This document shows positions 20,642 to 29,671 of a DNA stretch of 30,917 bases, piece by piece. Numbering within the stretch: the first letter of the stretch is position 1; every line of letters begins with the position of its first letter. The notes beneath the pieces are model-generated. The model saw only the letters and a list, made by a program, of their open reading frames with translations, was not told where the DNA came from and searched no databases. Position numbers and translations under genes: made by a program. Source of the DNA: a virus. The DNA lies in the IMG/VR virus record IMGVR_UViG_3300042896_000059, positions 1 through 30,917 of that record; one strand, given 5' to 3'.

Positions 20642-21830
20642 TAAATATAATCTATTAGGTTCAGATAGTAGATACTTTGTAATTACAGGTGGAAGGGGTT
20701 CAGGGAAATCATATTCTTTGAACTCATTTCTATTGCTACTAACTTATGAAGTAGGACACGTTATATTATTTACACGTTATACATTAACTTCTGCAAACGT
20801 TTCTATTATACCTGAATTTATAGGCAAGATTGAAACAGCCAATTTAACGAATGATTTTTATATTACTAAAGATGAAATAGTAAACAGAAAAACAGGATCT
20901 AAGATACTCTTTAAAGGTATTAAAACAAGTAGTGGAACACAAACTGCAAACTTAAAATCATTAGCTGGAGTTACTACTTGGATATTAGATGAAGCAGAAG
21001 AATTAACAGATGAAGAAACATTTGAAAAGATAGACTTCAGCATAAGAACTATTGGAATTCAGAATAGAGTTTTATTAGTATTGAATCCAGCAACTAAAGA
21101 ACATTTTATTTATAAGAAATTCTTCGAAGATAAAGGAGTTCAAGCAGGAAGTAATTTAATCAAAGGAGATACTACTTATATACATACAACGTATTTAGAT
21201 AATATAGATAATCTATCAGAATCATTTATTAGTCAAGTAGAAAATATAAAGAGTAGACGACCTGAGAAATACAAACATCAAATATTAGGTGGATGGTTAG
21301 ATAAGGCAGAAGGAGTTATCTTTACTAATTGGACAATAGGTAAATATGAACAAGTATCTAAGTCTGTATTTGGACAAGATTTTGGTTTTAGTAATGACCC
21401 TACTACATTAATAGAATGCAATATAGACACAGCTAACAAACGAATTTATATAAATGAACGTTACTACTTACAAGCATTAACAACGTCACAGATATATCAA
21501 TTAAATAAACAACATTGTTTAGATAGTTTAATAGTTGCTGATTCAGCAGAACCAAGATTGATTAGTGAATTACAAACATCAGGTTTAAATATTGTTCCAG
21601 CAATTAAAGGACAAGGTTCAGTAACTTATGGAATAGCATTACTACAAGATTATGATCTAATTATATCACCTGAATCAATTAATCTAATTAAAGAGTTAAA
21701 TAACTACAGTTGGTTAGAAAAGAAAAGTAATACACCTATTGATAATCATAATCACTTAATAGATGCTTTAAGATATGCTGTAGGTTATCAATTAGAGAAC
21801 CCAAATAAAGGAAACTACTTTATATATTAA
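20625..21830 (+). CDS. terL: Terminase large subunit (packaging ATPase and nuclease)
   Basis: A 401-residue PBSX/XtmB-type packaging motor. ATPase: Walker A GGRGSGKS (residues 22-29), Walker B WILDEAEE (119-126) and motif III LVLNPAT (151-157). Nuclease: Asp252 in GQDFGF, Asp306 in VADSAEP and Asp380 in HLIDALRYA form the RNase H-like metal site. The only in-frame start able to include Walker A in full is TTG at 20625, inside the small-subunit gene. A stop codon lies 18 bases upstream and there is no ATG before the ATPase motif. So it uses TTG or a coupled start. Confidence 0.92.
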   Translation: MINLNNKYNLLGSDSRYFVITGGRGSGKSYSLNSFLLLLTYEVGHVILFTRYTLTSANVSIIPEFIGKIETANLTNDFYITKDEIVNRKTGSKILFKGIKTSSGTQTANLKSLAGVTTWILDEAEELTDEETFEKIDFSIRTIGIQNRVLLVLNPATKEHFIYKKFFEDKGVQAGSNLIKGDTTYIHTTYLDNIDNLSESFISQVENIKSRRPEKYKHQILGGWLDKAEGVIFTNWTIGKYEQVSKSVFGQDFGFSNDPTTLIECNIDTANKRIYINERYYLQALTTSQIYQLNKQHCLDSLIVADSAEPRLISELQTSGLNIVPAIKGQGSVTYGIALLQDYDLIISPESINLIKELNNYSWLEKKSNTPIDNHNHLIDALRYAVGYQLENPNKGNYFIY

Positions 21831-21832
21831 TT

Positions 21833-21982
21833 ATGAGCTACGGACAAATGATTGCAGCAATACAATGTTACATACATCACGTTAAGAATGTAGAAGTAAT
21901 GATTAACTTACCGAGAAACATAGGTGAGATTAAAAAGATGCAGCAAATGTATTTAATAGCAAGTGCTTATTTGAATAGTTAA
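21833..21982 (+). CDS. 49-residue hypothetical protein after terminase
   Basis: A short protein (MSYGQMIAAIQCYIHHVKNV start; EIKKMQQMYLIASAYLNS end), starting two bases after the terminase stop. It is helical, with no membrane segment or known motif. Position and spacing support expression with terminase. Its 3' end overlaps the conserved upstream element of the next promoter. Confidence 0.6.
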   Translation: MSYGQMIAAIQCYIHHVKNVEVMINLPRNIGEIKKMQQMYLIASAYLNS

Positions 21983-22027
21983 ATATTTGTTAAATGTATT
22001 TTATTTAAAACATAAGTATTATATTTG
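21981..22027 (+). promoter_or_regulatory. Promoter for the gene at 22050
   Basis: TATATTTG (22020-22027) is a full -7 match. The upstream block with AAATATTTGTTAAATGTATTT (given in part) corresponds closely to the 15541 promoter, at the same distance. It drives a one-gene transcript that ends at the terminator at 22245. Confidence 0.82.
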
Positions 22028-22049
22028 CTTATAATTTAAAACAAAAGAT

Positions 22050-22217
22050 ATGAAAACATTTAAAGTTGAAGGTTGGTATAGATATAGAAATGCAGATGAA
22101 AAAGATTTTGAACAAGAAATAATAAGATGCAATAGTGTTCAATTAGCAATTCAATTATTTACAGATAAATATAATAACATTCATTTTTTTAAAATTTACA
22201 CAACAGAGATTATTTAG
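22050..22217 (+). CDS. Small conserved protein with its own promoter and terminator
   Basis: A 55-residue alpha/beta protein (MKTFKVEGWYRYRNADEKDF; QLAIQLFTDKYNNIHFFKIY). The K-x-V-E-G-x-Y-R-Y-x-N-x-D-E pattern is a small phage family of unknown function. A strong early-type promoter and a terminator isolate it as a single-gene unit within the late region. It may be a moron expressed early. Confidence 0.7.
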   Translation: MKTFKVEGWYRYRNADEKDFEQEIIRCNSVQLAIQLFTDKYNNIHFFKIYTTEII

Positions 22218-22244
22218 ATTTGGTTAATTTAATAATTGGAAATT

Positions 22245-22273
22245 AGACTTACAGAAATGTAGGTCTTTTTTTT
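22245..22273 (+). terminator. Intrinsic terminator before the tail genes
   Basis: AGACTTACA pairs with TGTAGGTCT (one wobble) around a GAAA tetraloop, followed by eight Ts. This is a strong terminator. Confidence 0.9.
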
Positions 22274-22280
22274 GTTTAAT

Positions 22281-22321
22281 ACAATTCCAACTTTATTTTA
22301 TTAATATAAAAAAACAATAAT
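22281..22321 (+). promoter_or_regulatory. Conserved AT-rich leader of the tail operon
   Basis: Starts ACAATTCC and includes TTAATATAAAAAA (22301-22313), the same as at 2000-2038, again just after a terminator and just before a structural operon. No TAnnTTTG element is present. Candidate late promoter or translation leader. Confidence 0.5.
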
Positions 22322-23005
22322 ATGAAGTTAGAGATTAGCATACCAACAGAATTAAAAGAAATTAAATTATCACAGTATCAGGCTTTCTTAAAGATAGCTA
22401 AAGACAATGAAGATAGTGAATTCTTACATCAGAAGATGGTTCAAACATTTTGTGGAATAGATTTAAAAGAAGTAGCGGAAATAAGATATAAAGATGTAAT
22501 TGACATTACTAATTCTTTAGGTAAAATGTTTGATGTTACAAACCATAAATTTATCAATAGATTTAAAATGGGTGGTGTTGAATTTGGATTCATACCTAAT
22601 TTAGACGATATGACCTTTGGAGAATATACAGATTTAGATACGTATATAACTGACTGGGACAATATGCATAAGGCAATGGCAGTATTATATAGACCTATTA
22701 AAAAGAATGGTTTAAATGGCACGTATGAGATTGAAAAGTATAATGGTTCTATAACATATTCAGATGTAATGAAGCACGCACCATTGGATGTTGTATTTGG
22801 TGCTAATGTTTTTTTTTACACTTTAGGCAACGAACTATTGAAAAGTACGATGACTTATTTGGAGAACAACAAGGAGATACAGAATATTCTGCATCAGCAC
22901 AATTCGGAAAAAGGTGGGGATGGTATAGTTCAATCTATGCTCTTAGTAAAGGAAGCATTATCGAGTTTGATAGAATTACCGAATTACCAATTAACCAATG
23001 TTTAA
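22322..23005 (+). CDS. Tail assembly chaperone, G-like form
   Basis: A 227-residue protein made by normal decoding. It has a helical body (KLSQYQAFLKIAKDNEDSEF) and a DDMTFGEYTDLDTYITDW segment typical of tail-chaperone proteins in Bacteroidetes phages. Near codon 164 the mRNA has nine Ts (22809-22817), where a fraction of ribosomes should slip by -1 to make the longer GT form. As in lambda, the short and long forms together bind the tape measure and guide tail-tube polymerisation; the tape-measure gene lies downstream. Confidence 0.82.
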   Translation: MKLEISIPTELKEIKLSQYQAFLKIAKDNEDSEFLHQKMVQTFCGIDLKEVAEIRYKDVIDITNSLGKMFDVTNHKFINRFKMGGVEFGFIPNLDDMTFGEYTDLDTYITDWDNMHKAMAVLYRPIKKNGLNGTYEIEKYNGSITYSDVMKHAPLDVVFGANVFFYTLGNELLKSTMTYLENNKEIQNILHQHNSEKGGDGIVQSMLLVKEALSSLIELPNYQLTNV

Positions 23006-23067
23006 CATATCTAACATTTGAGAAACAAAAGAATCAAATAGAATCAGATTTAATTAAAAAAAGATAA
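22807..23067 (+). CDS. Frameshifted T domain of the GT tail chaperone
   Basis: This frame is -1 relative to the G-like gene. It opens after a TAA at 22804 and has no ATG, GTG or TTG, so it can be reached only by a shift on the T run. It encodes KYDDLFGEQQ, then FGKRWGWYSSIYALSKG and CLTYLTFEKQKNQIE, the conserved domain of GT proteins in related phages. The fusion with G would be about 248 residues. The TAA overlaps the next ATG by one base. Confidence 0.87.
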   Translation, partial: CFFLHFRQRTIEKYDDLFGEQQGDTEYSASAQFGKRWGWYSSIYALSKGSIIEFDRITELPINQCLTYLTFEKQKNQIESDLIKKR

Positions 23068-23522
23068 TGAGTACATTTTACGAAATAACACAATCAATTA
23101 AGAATAAATTACAAGAAGATTTATTTGTGAATACAGTGACTACTGGAGATATATTTAAAGTTGATTTAAACAAACAAACTATATTTCCTTTGAGTCATAT
23201 TATAGTTAATTCAGTATCTTATCAGGGTCCTGTGTTAAATTATAATATATCTATTTTATGTATGGATATAGTAGACGAATCTAAAGAAAAAGTTACAGAT
23301 ATATTTATAGGTAATGACAATGAGCAAGATGTATTGAATACTCAATTAGCAGTTGCAAATAGATTCTTAGAAGTATTAAGACGAGGTGCATTAGCTGAAG
23401 ATTATGAACTTGTAAATAATACAGCATCAATAGAATTTTTTACTGAAAGGTTTGAAAATAAAATAGCAGGAGTTACTGCTACATTTGATATTGCAATATC
23501 CAATATGATGACGAAATGTTAG
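23067..23522 (+). CDS. Tail completion / minor tail protein candidate
   Basis: A 151-residue protein with VNTVTTGDIFKVDLNKQTIF, then PLSHIIVNSVSYQGPVLNY and a C-terminal beta segment (GVTATFDIAISNMM). The pattern of D-x-x-K-Q-T-I-F-P-L-S-H-I is recurrent in tail genes of Bacteroidetes phages. The position after the tail chaperone and before a gp10-like protein suggests tail completion or terminator function; that is inference. Confidence 0.65.
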   Translation: MSTFYEITQSIKNKLQEDLFVNTVTTGDIFKVDLNKQTIFPLSHIIVNSVSYQGPVLNYNISILCMDIVDESKEKVTDIFIGNDNEQDVLNTQLAVANRFLEVLRRGALAEDYELVNNTASIEFFTERFENKIAGVTATFDIAISNMMTKC

Positions 23523-24046
23523 AAGTTGATGCAGTCATAAAGAAATTTAGAGATTATGTTATTCAACAAGCAAGAAGTAATCTTTCAAAGACTGGACATA
23601 ATAACACTAAAGAACTTTATAATAGTTTAAAAGGTGAAATAGTTACAGAAGATAAATATACTATTGTAGGCTTTCAGATGGCAGATTATGGTACGTTTGT
23701 AGATTTAGGTGTTAAAGGTAAAACAAGTTCTGATAAAGCACCTAATAGCCCTTATAAGTTTGGAAGTGGAACAGGTAGAAAAGGTGGTTTAACACAAGGA
23801 ATAAATAAATGGGTTAAACAAAAAGGATTTCAATTTAGAGATAGAAAGTCAGGTAGATTTTTAAGTTATGATTCAACTGCTTATTTAATTACACGTTCAA
23901 TATTTCACAAAGGAATTAAACCAAGTTTGTTTTTTACTAAACCATTTGAAGCAGGATATAAAAAGTATATTGATGTAGATTTAATAAAAGCATTTGGACA
24001 AGATATAGAAACAATGGTAGATTATAATTTAAAGAATTTAAAATGA
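23516..24046 (+). CDS. HK97 gp10-like neck / tail-joining protein candidate
   Basis: A 176-residue basic protein with VIKKFRDYVIQQARSNLSKT, then YGTFVDLGVKGK and a C-terminal SLFFTKPFEAGYKKYIDVDL. The arrangement N-terminal helix, Y-G-x-F-V-D-x-G strand and F-F-x-x-P-F resembles gp10-type tail-completion proteins, which cap the tail or join it to the head. It overlaps both neighbours by 4-7 bases. Confidence 0.65.
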   Translation: MLEVDAVIKKFRDYVIQQARSNLSKTGHNNTKELYNSLKGEIVTEDKYTIVGFQMADYGTFVDLGVKGKTSSDKAPNSPYKFGSGTGRKGGLTQGINKWVKQKGFQFRDRKSGRFLSYDSTAYLITRSIFHKGIKPSLFFTKPFEAGYKKYIDVDLIKAFGQDIETMVDYNLKNLK

Positions 24047-25107
24047 ATATAATAAAAAGTAGAAGTCCATATTTTATAACAGTAGATGAAGCATCACAGA
24101 TAGGTGGTAAGATAGAAATATTCTTATGGCATAAAGACGAAACAGAACCTACAACTAATCCTAAGGTATTAACTAAATTAATTCCAAGTACTACACAAAG
24201 AAGGTTAGATTGGAATATATCAAACTATGTTAATGAATTTATAGATGTAGTTAATTCTATAAAAGTTACAAATGTAGACACAGAAAATCCTGACAACTGG
24301 TGCTTTTGTAAAGTTAAAAGATATAAGTTAATTGGTTCTACTTATACTTTGTTAGATACAACAACTTACACTTGCGTACAAGGATTTACAGAATACACAG
24401 ATGGAAAACAAGATGCACTTGTAAGTGATATTTATTTATTATGTAGAAACTTTATAGATAATAATTATAGATTGAATTCTGATTATGGATATTTTAATTT
24501 ATTAATTGATTCTAACGACAATGATTATCAAATAATTTATGATAATTCAGATAGCTCATTTACTTATGATATTCCTACAAATCAAATTAATTTATATAAA
24601 GTACCTTATAGCAATTCTAATTTAGGTGACCCTGATTTAGATTGTACAATTACTATTTATAATGTAACAGAAGATTATATTGAGAATGTTTTAAAAACTA
24701 ATGCAGTTGAAGAATGTAAATATACACCTGTAGAATGTTCATTTATAAATTCAAGAGGTGGATGGCAATTTCTAACGTTCTTTAAAGCACAAAGTAATTC
24801 AATGACAGTAAAAGGTTCAGATTATAATTTATTACCTGACGCAATAGATTATAATGTTTATAGAGGACAAGGTAAAATGTTTAATATAAATGGAAACAAA
24901 ACTATTAAATGTAATACAGGTTGGGTTAAAGAAAATTATAATGAATTGATTAATAATTTACTTTTAAGTGAAACTGTATTATTAGATAATAAACCTGTAA
25001 AAGTTAAAACACAATCACACACTTATAAAACTGATTTGTTAGATAGAAATATAAACTTTGAAATTGATTTTGAATATTCATTTGACTTAATAAATAATGT
25101 TATATGA
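24043..25107 (+). CDS. Tail protein, unknown (distal-tail candidate)
   Basis: A 354-residue beta-rich protein, with the opening SRSPYFITVDEASQIGGKIE and IPSTTQRRLDWNISNYVNEF. Such openings mark a conserved tail protein in Bacteroidetes phages, next to the long protein that follows. Position before the baseplate-like protein suggests the tail tip. No enzymatic motif is visible. Confidence 0.65.
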   Translation: MNIIKSRSPYFITVDEASQIGGKIEIFLWHKDETEPTTNPKVLTKLIPSTTQRRLDWNISNYVNEFIDVVNSIKVTNVDTENPDNWCFCKVKRYKLIGSTYTLLDTTTYTCVQGFTEYTDGKQDALVSDIYLLCRNFIDNNYRLNSDYGYFNLLIDSNDNDYQIIYDNSDSSFTYDIPTNQINLYKVPYSNSNLGDPDLDCTITIYNVTEDYIENVLKTNAVEECKYTPVECSFINSRGGWQFLTFFKAQSNSMTVKGSDYNLLPDAIDYNVYRGQGKMFNINGNKTIKCNTGWVKENYNELINNLLLSETVLLDNKPVKVKTQSHTYKTDLLDRNINFEIDFEYSFDLINNVI

Positions 25108-27086
25108 TAGTAGTAGGTTTATACATAAAGAATTTATCTACTTCAGAATTTGATAGAGTAGAATTATTTAGTGATGAAAAAATTAGTGTAACAAGTTCAG
25201 TACAAAATATAAATGATATATCTAAAACATTATCAGACTATAGCCAAACATTTACGGTACCTGCTACTAAGAATAACAATAATATTTTTAAACATTGGTA
25301 TGAAAATTCTATCTATACTCAATTTAGTACTTTAAAAAAAGCAGATGCTTATATTGAATTAGATACAATACCATTTAGAATTGGAAAGATTCAGTTAGAA
25401 AGTTGCGATTTAAAAAATGGACAAGCACAAAATTATTCAATTACTTTCATAGGTAACTTGGGAAACTTGAAAGATAAATTTGCTGGGTTATTTTTAAAAG
25501 ATTTAAGCAGCACAGAATTTGATGAAGCACATAATGGTACAATTGTAAAAGATAAAATATTCTCAACTGCTACAAGTGGCAATGTAATGTATCCTTTAAT
25601 TTCATCTTTGAACTATTGGGCATATGGAGCAGGATATAATATTAATAATTCTGCTACACCAATTTACTACACAGATCTATTTCCTGCATTACGTTTAAAA
25701 TCTATTTTAAAAATGATAGAAACGCAATTTGGTTTAACATTTACAGGTGACTTTTTAAATGAAGATAGATTTGCTGCTGCTTATTTGTGGTTAAAAAATG
25801 CTGAAACATTTTCAATTAAAGGCGTTTCTGATTTAGTAACTTGGGATAGTACTGCAAATGATTATGGATATACTGTAGACTTAGATAACGAAAGTTTTGA
25901 ATCAATAGAAACTGGTGATATTTACATTAATAAATATGCAACATTAGATATTACTTCAACTGTAGCAGGTTTAATTTACTATGTAGAAACATATAGAAAT
26001 GGAATTAAGATTTTAAGTCAGCAAAGAGTATCTACAACGAGTTCGCAAACTATAACTGTTTCAGGTATTGGTTTTGGTATTCCTAATGATGTTTATACAA
26101 TTAGAATATTAGCACCTTTGGTAATGACATTTGATTGTACATTAAATTTAACTACTGTATTAATTGATAGCACAGTTTTAACAATGAATGTTTTAAAAAA
26201 TGTATCACAAACAACAACTGCACCAAATTTAGGTATTAAGAACTATATGCCTGAAATTAAAATAGAAGATTTCTTTAGTGGTATTTTAAAAATGTTTAAT
26301 CTTACTTGCTTTTCAACTGATGGTGTAAACTACACAATAGATACTTTAGAAAACTATTATACTACTGGTGATATTATTGATTTATCAAAATACATAAAAT
26401 CAGATAGTACAAATTTATCAAGAGTAAAAGCATATAAGAAAATAAACTTCTTATATGAAAAATCAGATTCATTAGTTAATGTAGGTTTTCTTTCAAATAA
26501 TGGTGTTGAATACGGAAATTTATTATATGATACAACAAATGAAGGTGAAGAATATTCTATTAAATTGCCCTTTGAAGATTTAAACTTTAACAATCTAAAA
26601 GATAAATTACAAGTAGGTTATGCTTTAAAAACTGATTTACAAAAATATACACCTAAACCTGTTATTTTATATGATTATAATCAAACTGCTTTAACAAGTT
26701 TAACAAGTACTAACTTATATTTCTCAACTGCAATATCAGGAAGTGGAACAAGCTATACAAGTTACAAACCATTTGGACAAGAATATAACGATGGAACAAC
26801 AACTTGGAGTTTAAATTTTCCTGAGCAACAGAGTACATTAACAAATCAATTAGTAACTAATAGTTTATATCAAACTTATTATTCAAAATACATAGGTAAT
26901 ATATTTGATTATAAAGCACGAATAGTAAAAGTAAGTGCAATATTACCTATATCAATTTTAACTTCTTTAAAACTTAACAATAGAGTTCTAATAAGAGATA
27001 AAAGATATATTATAAATTCTTTTACAACTGATTTAACAACAGGTGAAGCATCATTTGAATTATTAACTGACTTAAGAATATTATGA
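25104..27086 (+). CDS. Large tail/baseplate protein (tail-tip candidate)
   Basis: A 660-residue protein with ISVTSSVQNINDISKTLSDY and SQTFTVPATKNNNNIFKHWY near the N-terminus. These segments are conserved in long tail proteins of Bacteroidetes phages. The rest is beta-rich and polar, with C-terminal LLTDLRIL. Its size and position between the small tail proteins and the tape measure suit a baseplate hub or tail-tip protein. It overlaps both flanking genes by 4 bases. Confidence 0.7.
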   Translation: MIVVGLYIKNLSTSEFDRVELFSDEKISVTSSVQNINDISKTLSDYSQTFTVPATKNNNNIFKHWYENSIYTQFSTLKKADAYIELDTIPFRIGKIQLESCDLKNGQAQNYSITFIGNLGNLKDKFAGLFLKDLSSTEFDEAHNGTIVKDKIFSTATSGNVMYPLISSLNYWAYGAGYNINNSATPIYYTDLFPALRLKSILKMIETQFGLTFTGDFLNEDRFAAAYLWLKNAETFSIKGVSDLVTWDSTANDYGYTVDLDNESFESIETGDIYINKYATLDITSTVAGLIYYVETYRNGIKILSQQRVSTTSSQTITVSGIGFGIPNDVYTIRILAPLVMTFDCTLNLTTVLIDSTVLTMNVLKNVSQTTTAPNLGIKNYMPEIKIEDFFSGILKMFNLTCFSTDGVNYTIDTLENYYTTGDIIDLSKYIKSDSTNLSRVKAYKKINFLYEKSDSLVNVGFLSNNGVEYGNLLYDTTNEGEEYSIKLPFEDLNFNNLKDKLQVGYALKTDLQKYTPKPVILYDYNQTALTSLTSTNLYFSTAISGSGTSYTSYKPFGQEYNDGTTTWSLNFPEQQSTLTNQLVTNSLYQTYYSKYIGNIFDYKARIVKVSAILPISILTSLKLNNRVLIRDKRYIINSFTTDLTTGEASFELLTDLRIL

Positions 27087-27229
27087 TAAAAAACATTTTA
27101 GATTTATTATCACTTCACGAACACTATGGACAAAGTGAAGTAATAGAAATAGCAAAAGGAAAATATAAATTAATAACTACTTGGGGTCAAGTAATTGAAC
27201 AAATAAAAAGACAATGGAAAATAAGGTAG
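27083..27229 (+). CDS. 48-residue protein overlapping the tape measure start
   Basis: A short frame (MIKNILDLLSLHEHYGQSEV; ITTWGQVIEQIKRQWKIR) with ATGA overlap upstream and a 16-base overlap with the tape-measure start. Helical and basic at the C-terminus. It fills a gap that would otherwise be empty and is probably translated. No function known. Confidence 0.6.
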   Translation: MIKNILDLLSLHEHYGQSEVIEIAKGKYKLITTWGQVIEQIKRQWKIR

Positions 27230-29049
27230 TAAATTTAGAGATACATAGTAATATTGATGATATAACTAAAAATGTAAAGAAGTTAACTAATACATTTGAA
27301 GATACTACTAAAGAAATAAAAGACATACAAAAGTCTACTAAAGGTGCTGAAGCAGGAATTAAATCTATGTCTGATGGATTTAAAGGAATGGGTTTAGCTA
27401 TTAAAGCAATTGGTATTGGTTTAGTAATGGATGCCTTTAATATGTTTAAAGAGATATTAGGTAAGAATCAAAAAGTAGTTGATTTATTTAATACAGCTAT
27501 TGGTGCTTTATCTATTGCATTTAATGATTTAATTGGTTTTGTAGCTGATAATTTTCCTGCTGTAGTTAAAGTATTTAAAGATGTATTTGAAAATCCTACA
27601 AAATATATACAAAAGTTTGGTGATTTAATTAAAGAAAATTTAATTGAAAGATTTAATTCATTTTTAGATACTATAGGATATTTAGGAAGTGCATTAAAAA
27701 AAGTATTTGAAGGAGATTTTGCTGGTGCAATGGAATCTGTTAAACAAGCAGGTAAAGAATCTATTGATATTTTAACTGGAGTTAATGATACATTTGATAG
27801 AGGTAAAAAGGCTATTGGTGATGCTGCTGATGCAATTGCTAATTATGCTGTTAAAACATTTAATGCTTCAGAAGCTAATATAAAACTACAAAATACAGCT
27901 CTTATTGCTGCTGCTCAACAAGCTAAATTAGTTGAACAATATGATAGACAAGCAGAAGGATTAAGACAAATTAGAGATAATGATTTATTGTCTATTGGAG
28001 AAAGAATTAAAGCAAATGATGAACTTGGAAAAGTTTTAGAAAAGCAACAAAAAGCAATGTTAGCTTCTGCAAATTTACAAAAAGATGCAGCGGCAGCTAC
28101 TTATAATTTAAATAAAACAACAGAAAATAGAGTTGCTTTAATAAATGCAGAAGCAAATGTTGAAGGAGTTTTAGCACAAATTAAAGGTTTAAAAAGTGAA
28201 CAACTTTCTAATGAAAATTCATTAATAAAAGAATCTAACGAGTTAATTCAAAGTCAAATTGATACAAAAAATGAATTAAATATTAAATCAAAACAGTTTG
28301 ATTCAGAACAAGAATTGACTGAAATAAAAAAATTAGAAAAGCAAAGAGAAGTTATAGTATTACAACAAGAAATAGATAATGCTGAATTATTACGTAAGAG
28401 AAAATTATATTCTGATGGTACACAAGCAAGAGTAGATGCAGAAAATGAATTTTTAATTAAAAAACAAGAAACTGATAATGCTTTAGTTACTAATCAAACT
28501 GAAACTAATAAGAAATTAAAAGCAGATGCTGAAGCACTTAGAGATGCTAAATTAGCAATTAGAAATGCAGAATTAGATGCAGTTAGTGGCGGTATTAATA
28601 TATTAAAAGGAGTATTTGAGAAAAATAAAGGAATACAAAAAGGATTATTAATAGCTGAAAATGCGGCGGGTATTGCTAAGATTATAATTAATACAATGGC
28701 TGCAAATGCTAAAGCATTATTATTAGGTCCTATATTAGCACCACCAACAATAACTGCAAATACTATTAGTGCAAGTATTGGAGTAGCTTCTTCAATAGCT
28801 GCAACTGCAAAAGGATTAGCCGCTTTAGGTGGTGGTTCTGCTGGTGGTTCAAGTTCAGTTGGTAGTGGTGGTATGACTGCTCCTGCTGCTCCTTCATTTA
28901 ATGTAGTTGGTGCAAGTTCAACAAATCAATTGGCACAAACAATAAATTCAAAAGACCAACAGCCTTTAAGAACATATGTAGTGGCAGGTGATATTAGTAC
29001 TGCTCAAAGTTTGAACAGAAATATTATACAATCAGCATCAATAGGATAA
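27214..29049 (+). CDS. Tail tape measure protein
   Basis: A 611-residue protein that sets tail length. The N-terminal half is helical with KNVKKLTNTFEDTTKEIKDI and a hydrophobic stretch (MGLAIKAIGIGLVMDAF). The middle is a long coiled coil rich in K, E, Q and A (about residues 230-460). The C-terminal part is an Ala/Gly/Ser-rich hydrophobic region (TISASIGVASSIAATAKGLA). At about 0.15 nm per residue the tail would be near 90 nm. It follows the tail genes and precedes the prohead protease. Confidence 0.85.
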   Translation: MENKVVNLEIHSNIDDITKNVKKLTNTFEDTTKEIKDIQKSTKGAEAGIKSMSDGFKGMGLAIKAIGIGLVMDAFNMFKEILGKNQKVVDLFNTAIGALSIAFNDLIGFVADNFPAVVKVFKDVFENPTKYIQKFGDLIKENLIERFNSFLDTIGYLGSALKKVFEGDFAGAMESVKQAGKESIDILTGVNDTFDRGKKAIGDAADAIANYAVKTFNASEANIKLQNTALIAAAQQAKLVEQYDRQAEGLRQIRDNDLLSIGERIKANDELGKVLEKQQKAMLASANLQKDAAAATYNLNKTTENRVALINAEANVEGVLAQIKGLKSEQLSNENSLIKESNELIQSQIDTKNELNIKSKQFDSEQELTEIKKLEKQREVIVLQQEIDNAELLRKRKLYSDGTQARVDAENEFLIKKQETDNALVTNQTETNKKLKADAEALRDAKLAIRNAELDAVSGGINILKGVFEKNKGIQKGLLIAENAAGIAKIIINTMAANAKALLLGPILAPPTITANTISASIGVASSIAATAKGLAALGGGSAGGSSSVGSGGMTAPAAPSFNVVGASSTNQLAQTINSKDQQPLRTYVVAGDISTAQSLNRNIIQSASIG

Positions 29050-29080
29050 AACAAATCAAAATTAAATTAATTATAATAAT

Positions 29081-29671
29081 ATGAGAATAGTAGAATTAAT
29101 AATAGACGAGAACGAAAAATTAAGTGGAATTGATGCAGTATCAATTGTAGAATTTCCAGCAATAGAATCTAATTTTGTTGCATTAAGTGAACAATTAGAA
29201 CTTGCTAAAGTAGATGATGAAAAAAAGATTTTAATGGGTGCTGCTTTAATACCTAATAAAAATATTTATCGTAGAAATGGAAATGATGAATATTATATTT
29301 TCTTTTCAGATGATACAGTACGAAAAGCAAGTGAATTATTTCTTATGAATTCAAATCAAAATAATACAACTTTAGAACACGATAAAAAGTTAAAAGACTT
29401 AAGCGTAGTTGAATCTTGGATTGTTGAAGATACTGAAATGGATAAATCTAAAAAGTATGGTTTAAATGCTCCTGTAGGTACTTGGATGGTATCTATGAAA
29501 GTAAACAATGATGCTATTTGGAATGACTTTGTAAAAACAGGAAAAGTTAAAGGATTTAGTATTGAAGGATATTTTAGTGACAAATTAGAAATGAGTTTAG
29601 AAGTTGCTAAAGAGCAAGAGTTACTTTCTAAAATTAAAGACATCATTTTAAATGGTGAAAAAAAAAATTAG
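29081..29671 (+). CDS. Prohead serine protease, XkdF/Peptidase_S78_2-like
   Basis: A 196-residue protein by normal decoding. His100 in TTLEHDKKLKD and Ser160 in KGFSIEGYF are the likely catalytic pair of the XkdF-type prohead protease, which matures the capsid by cutting scaffold and itself. The core segments GAALIPNKNIYRRN, DDTVRKASE, SVVESWIVED and GTWMVSMKVNND fit the family. It ends at a TAG after ten As (29658-29667); a -1 slip there would add a HAD-like domain. It lies beside head genes, as expected. Confidence 0.85.
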   Translation: MRIVELIIDENEKLSGIDAVSIVEFPAIESNFVALSEQLELAKVDDEKKILMGAALIPNKNIYRRNGNDEYYIFFSDDTVRKASELFLMNSNQNNTTLEHDKKLKDLSVVESWIVEDTEMDKSKKYGLNAPVGTWMVSMKVNNDAIWNDFVKTGKVKGFSIEGYFSDKLEMSLEVAKEQELLSKIKDIILNGEKKN

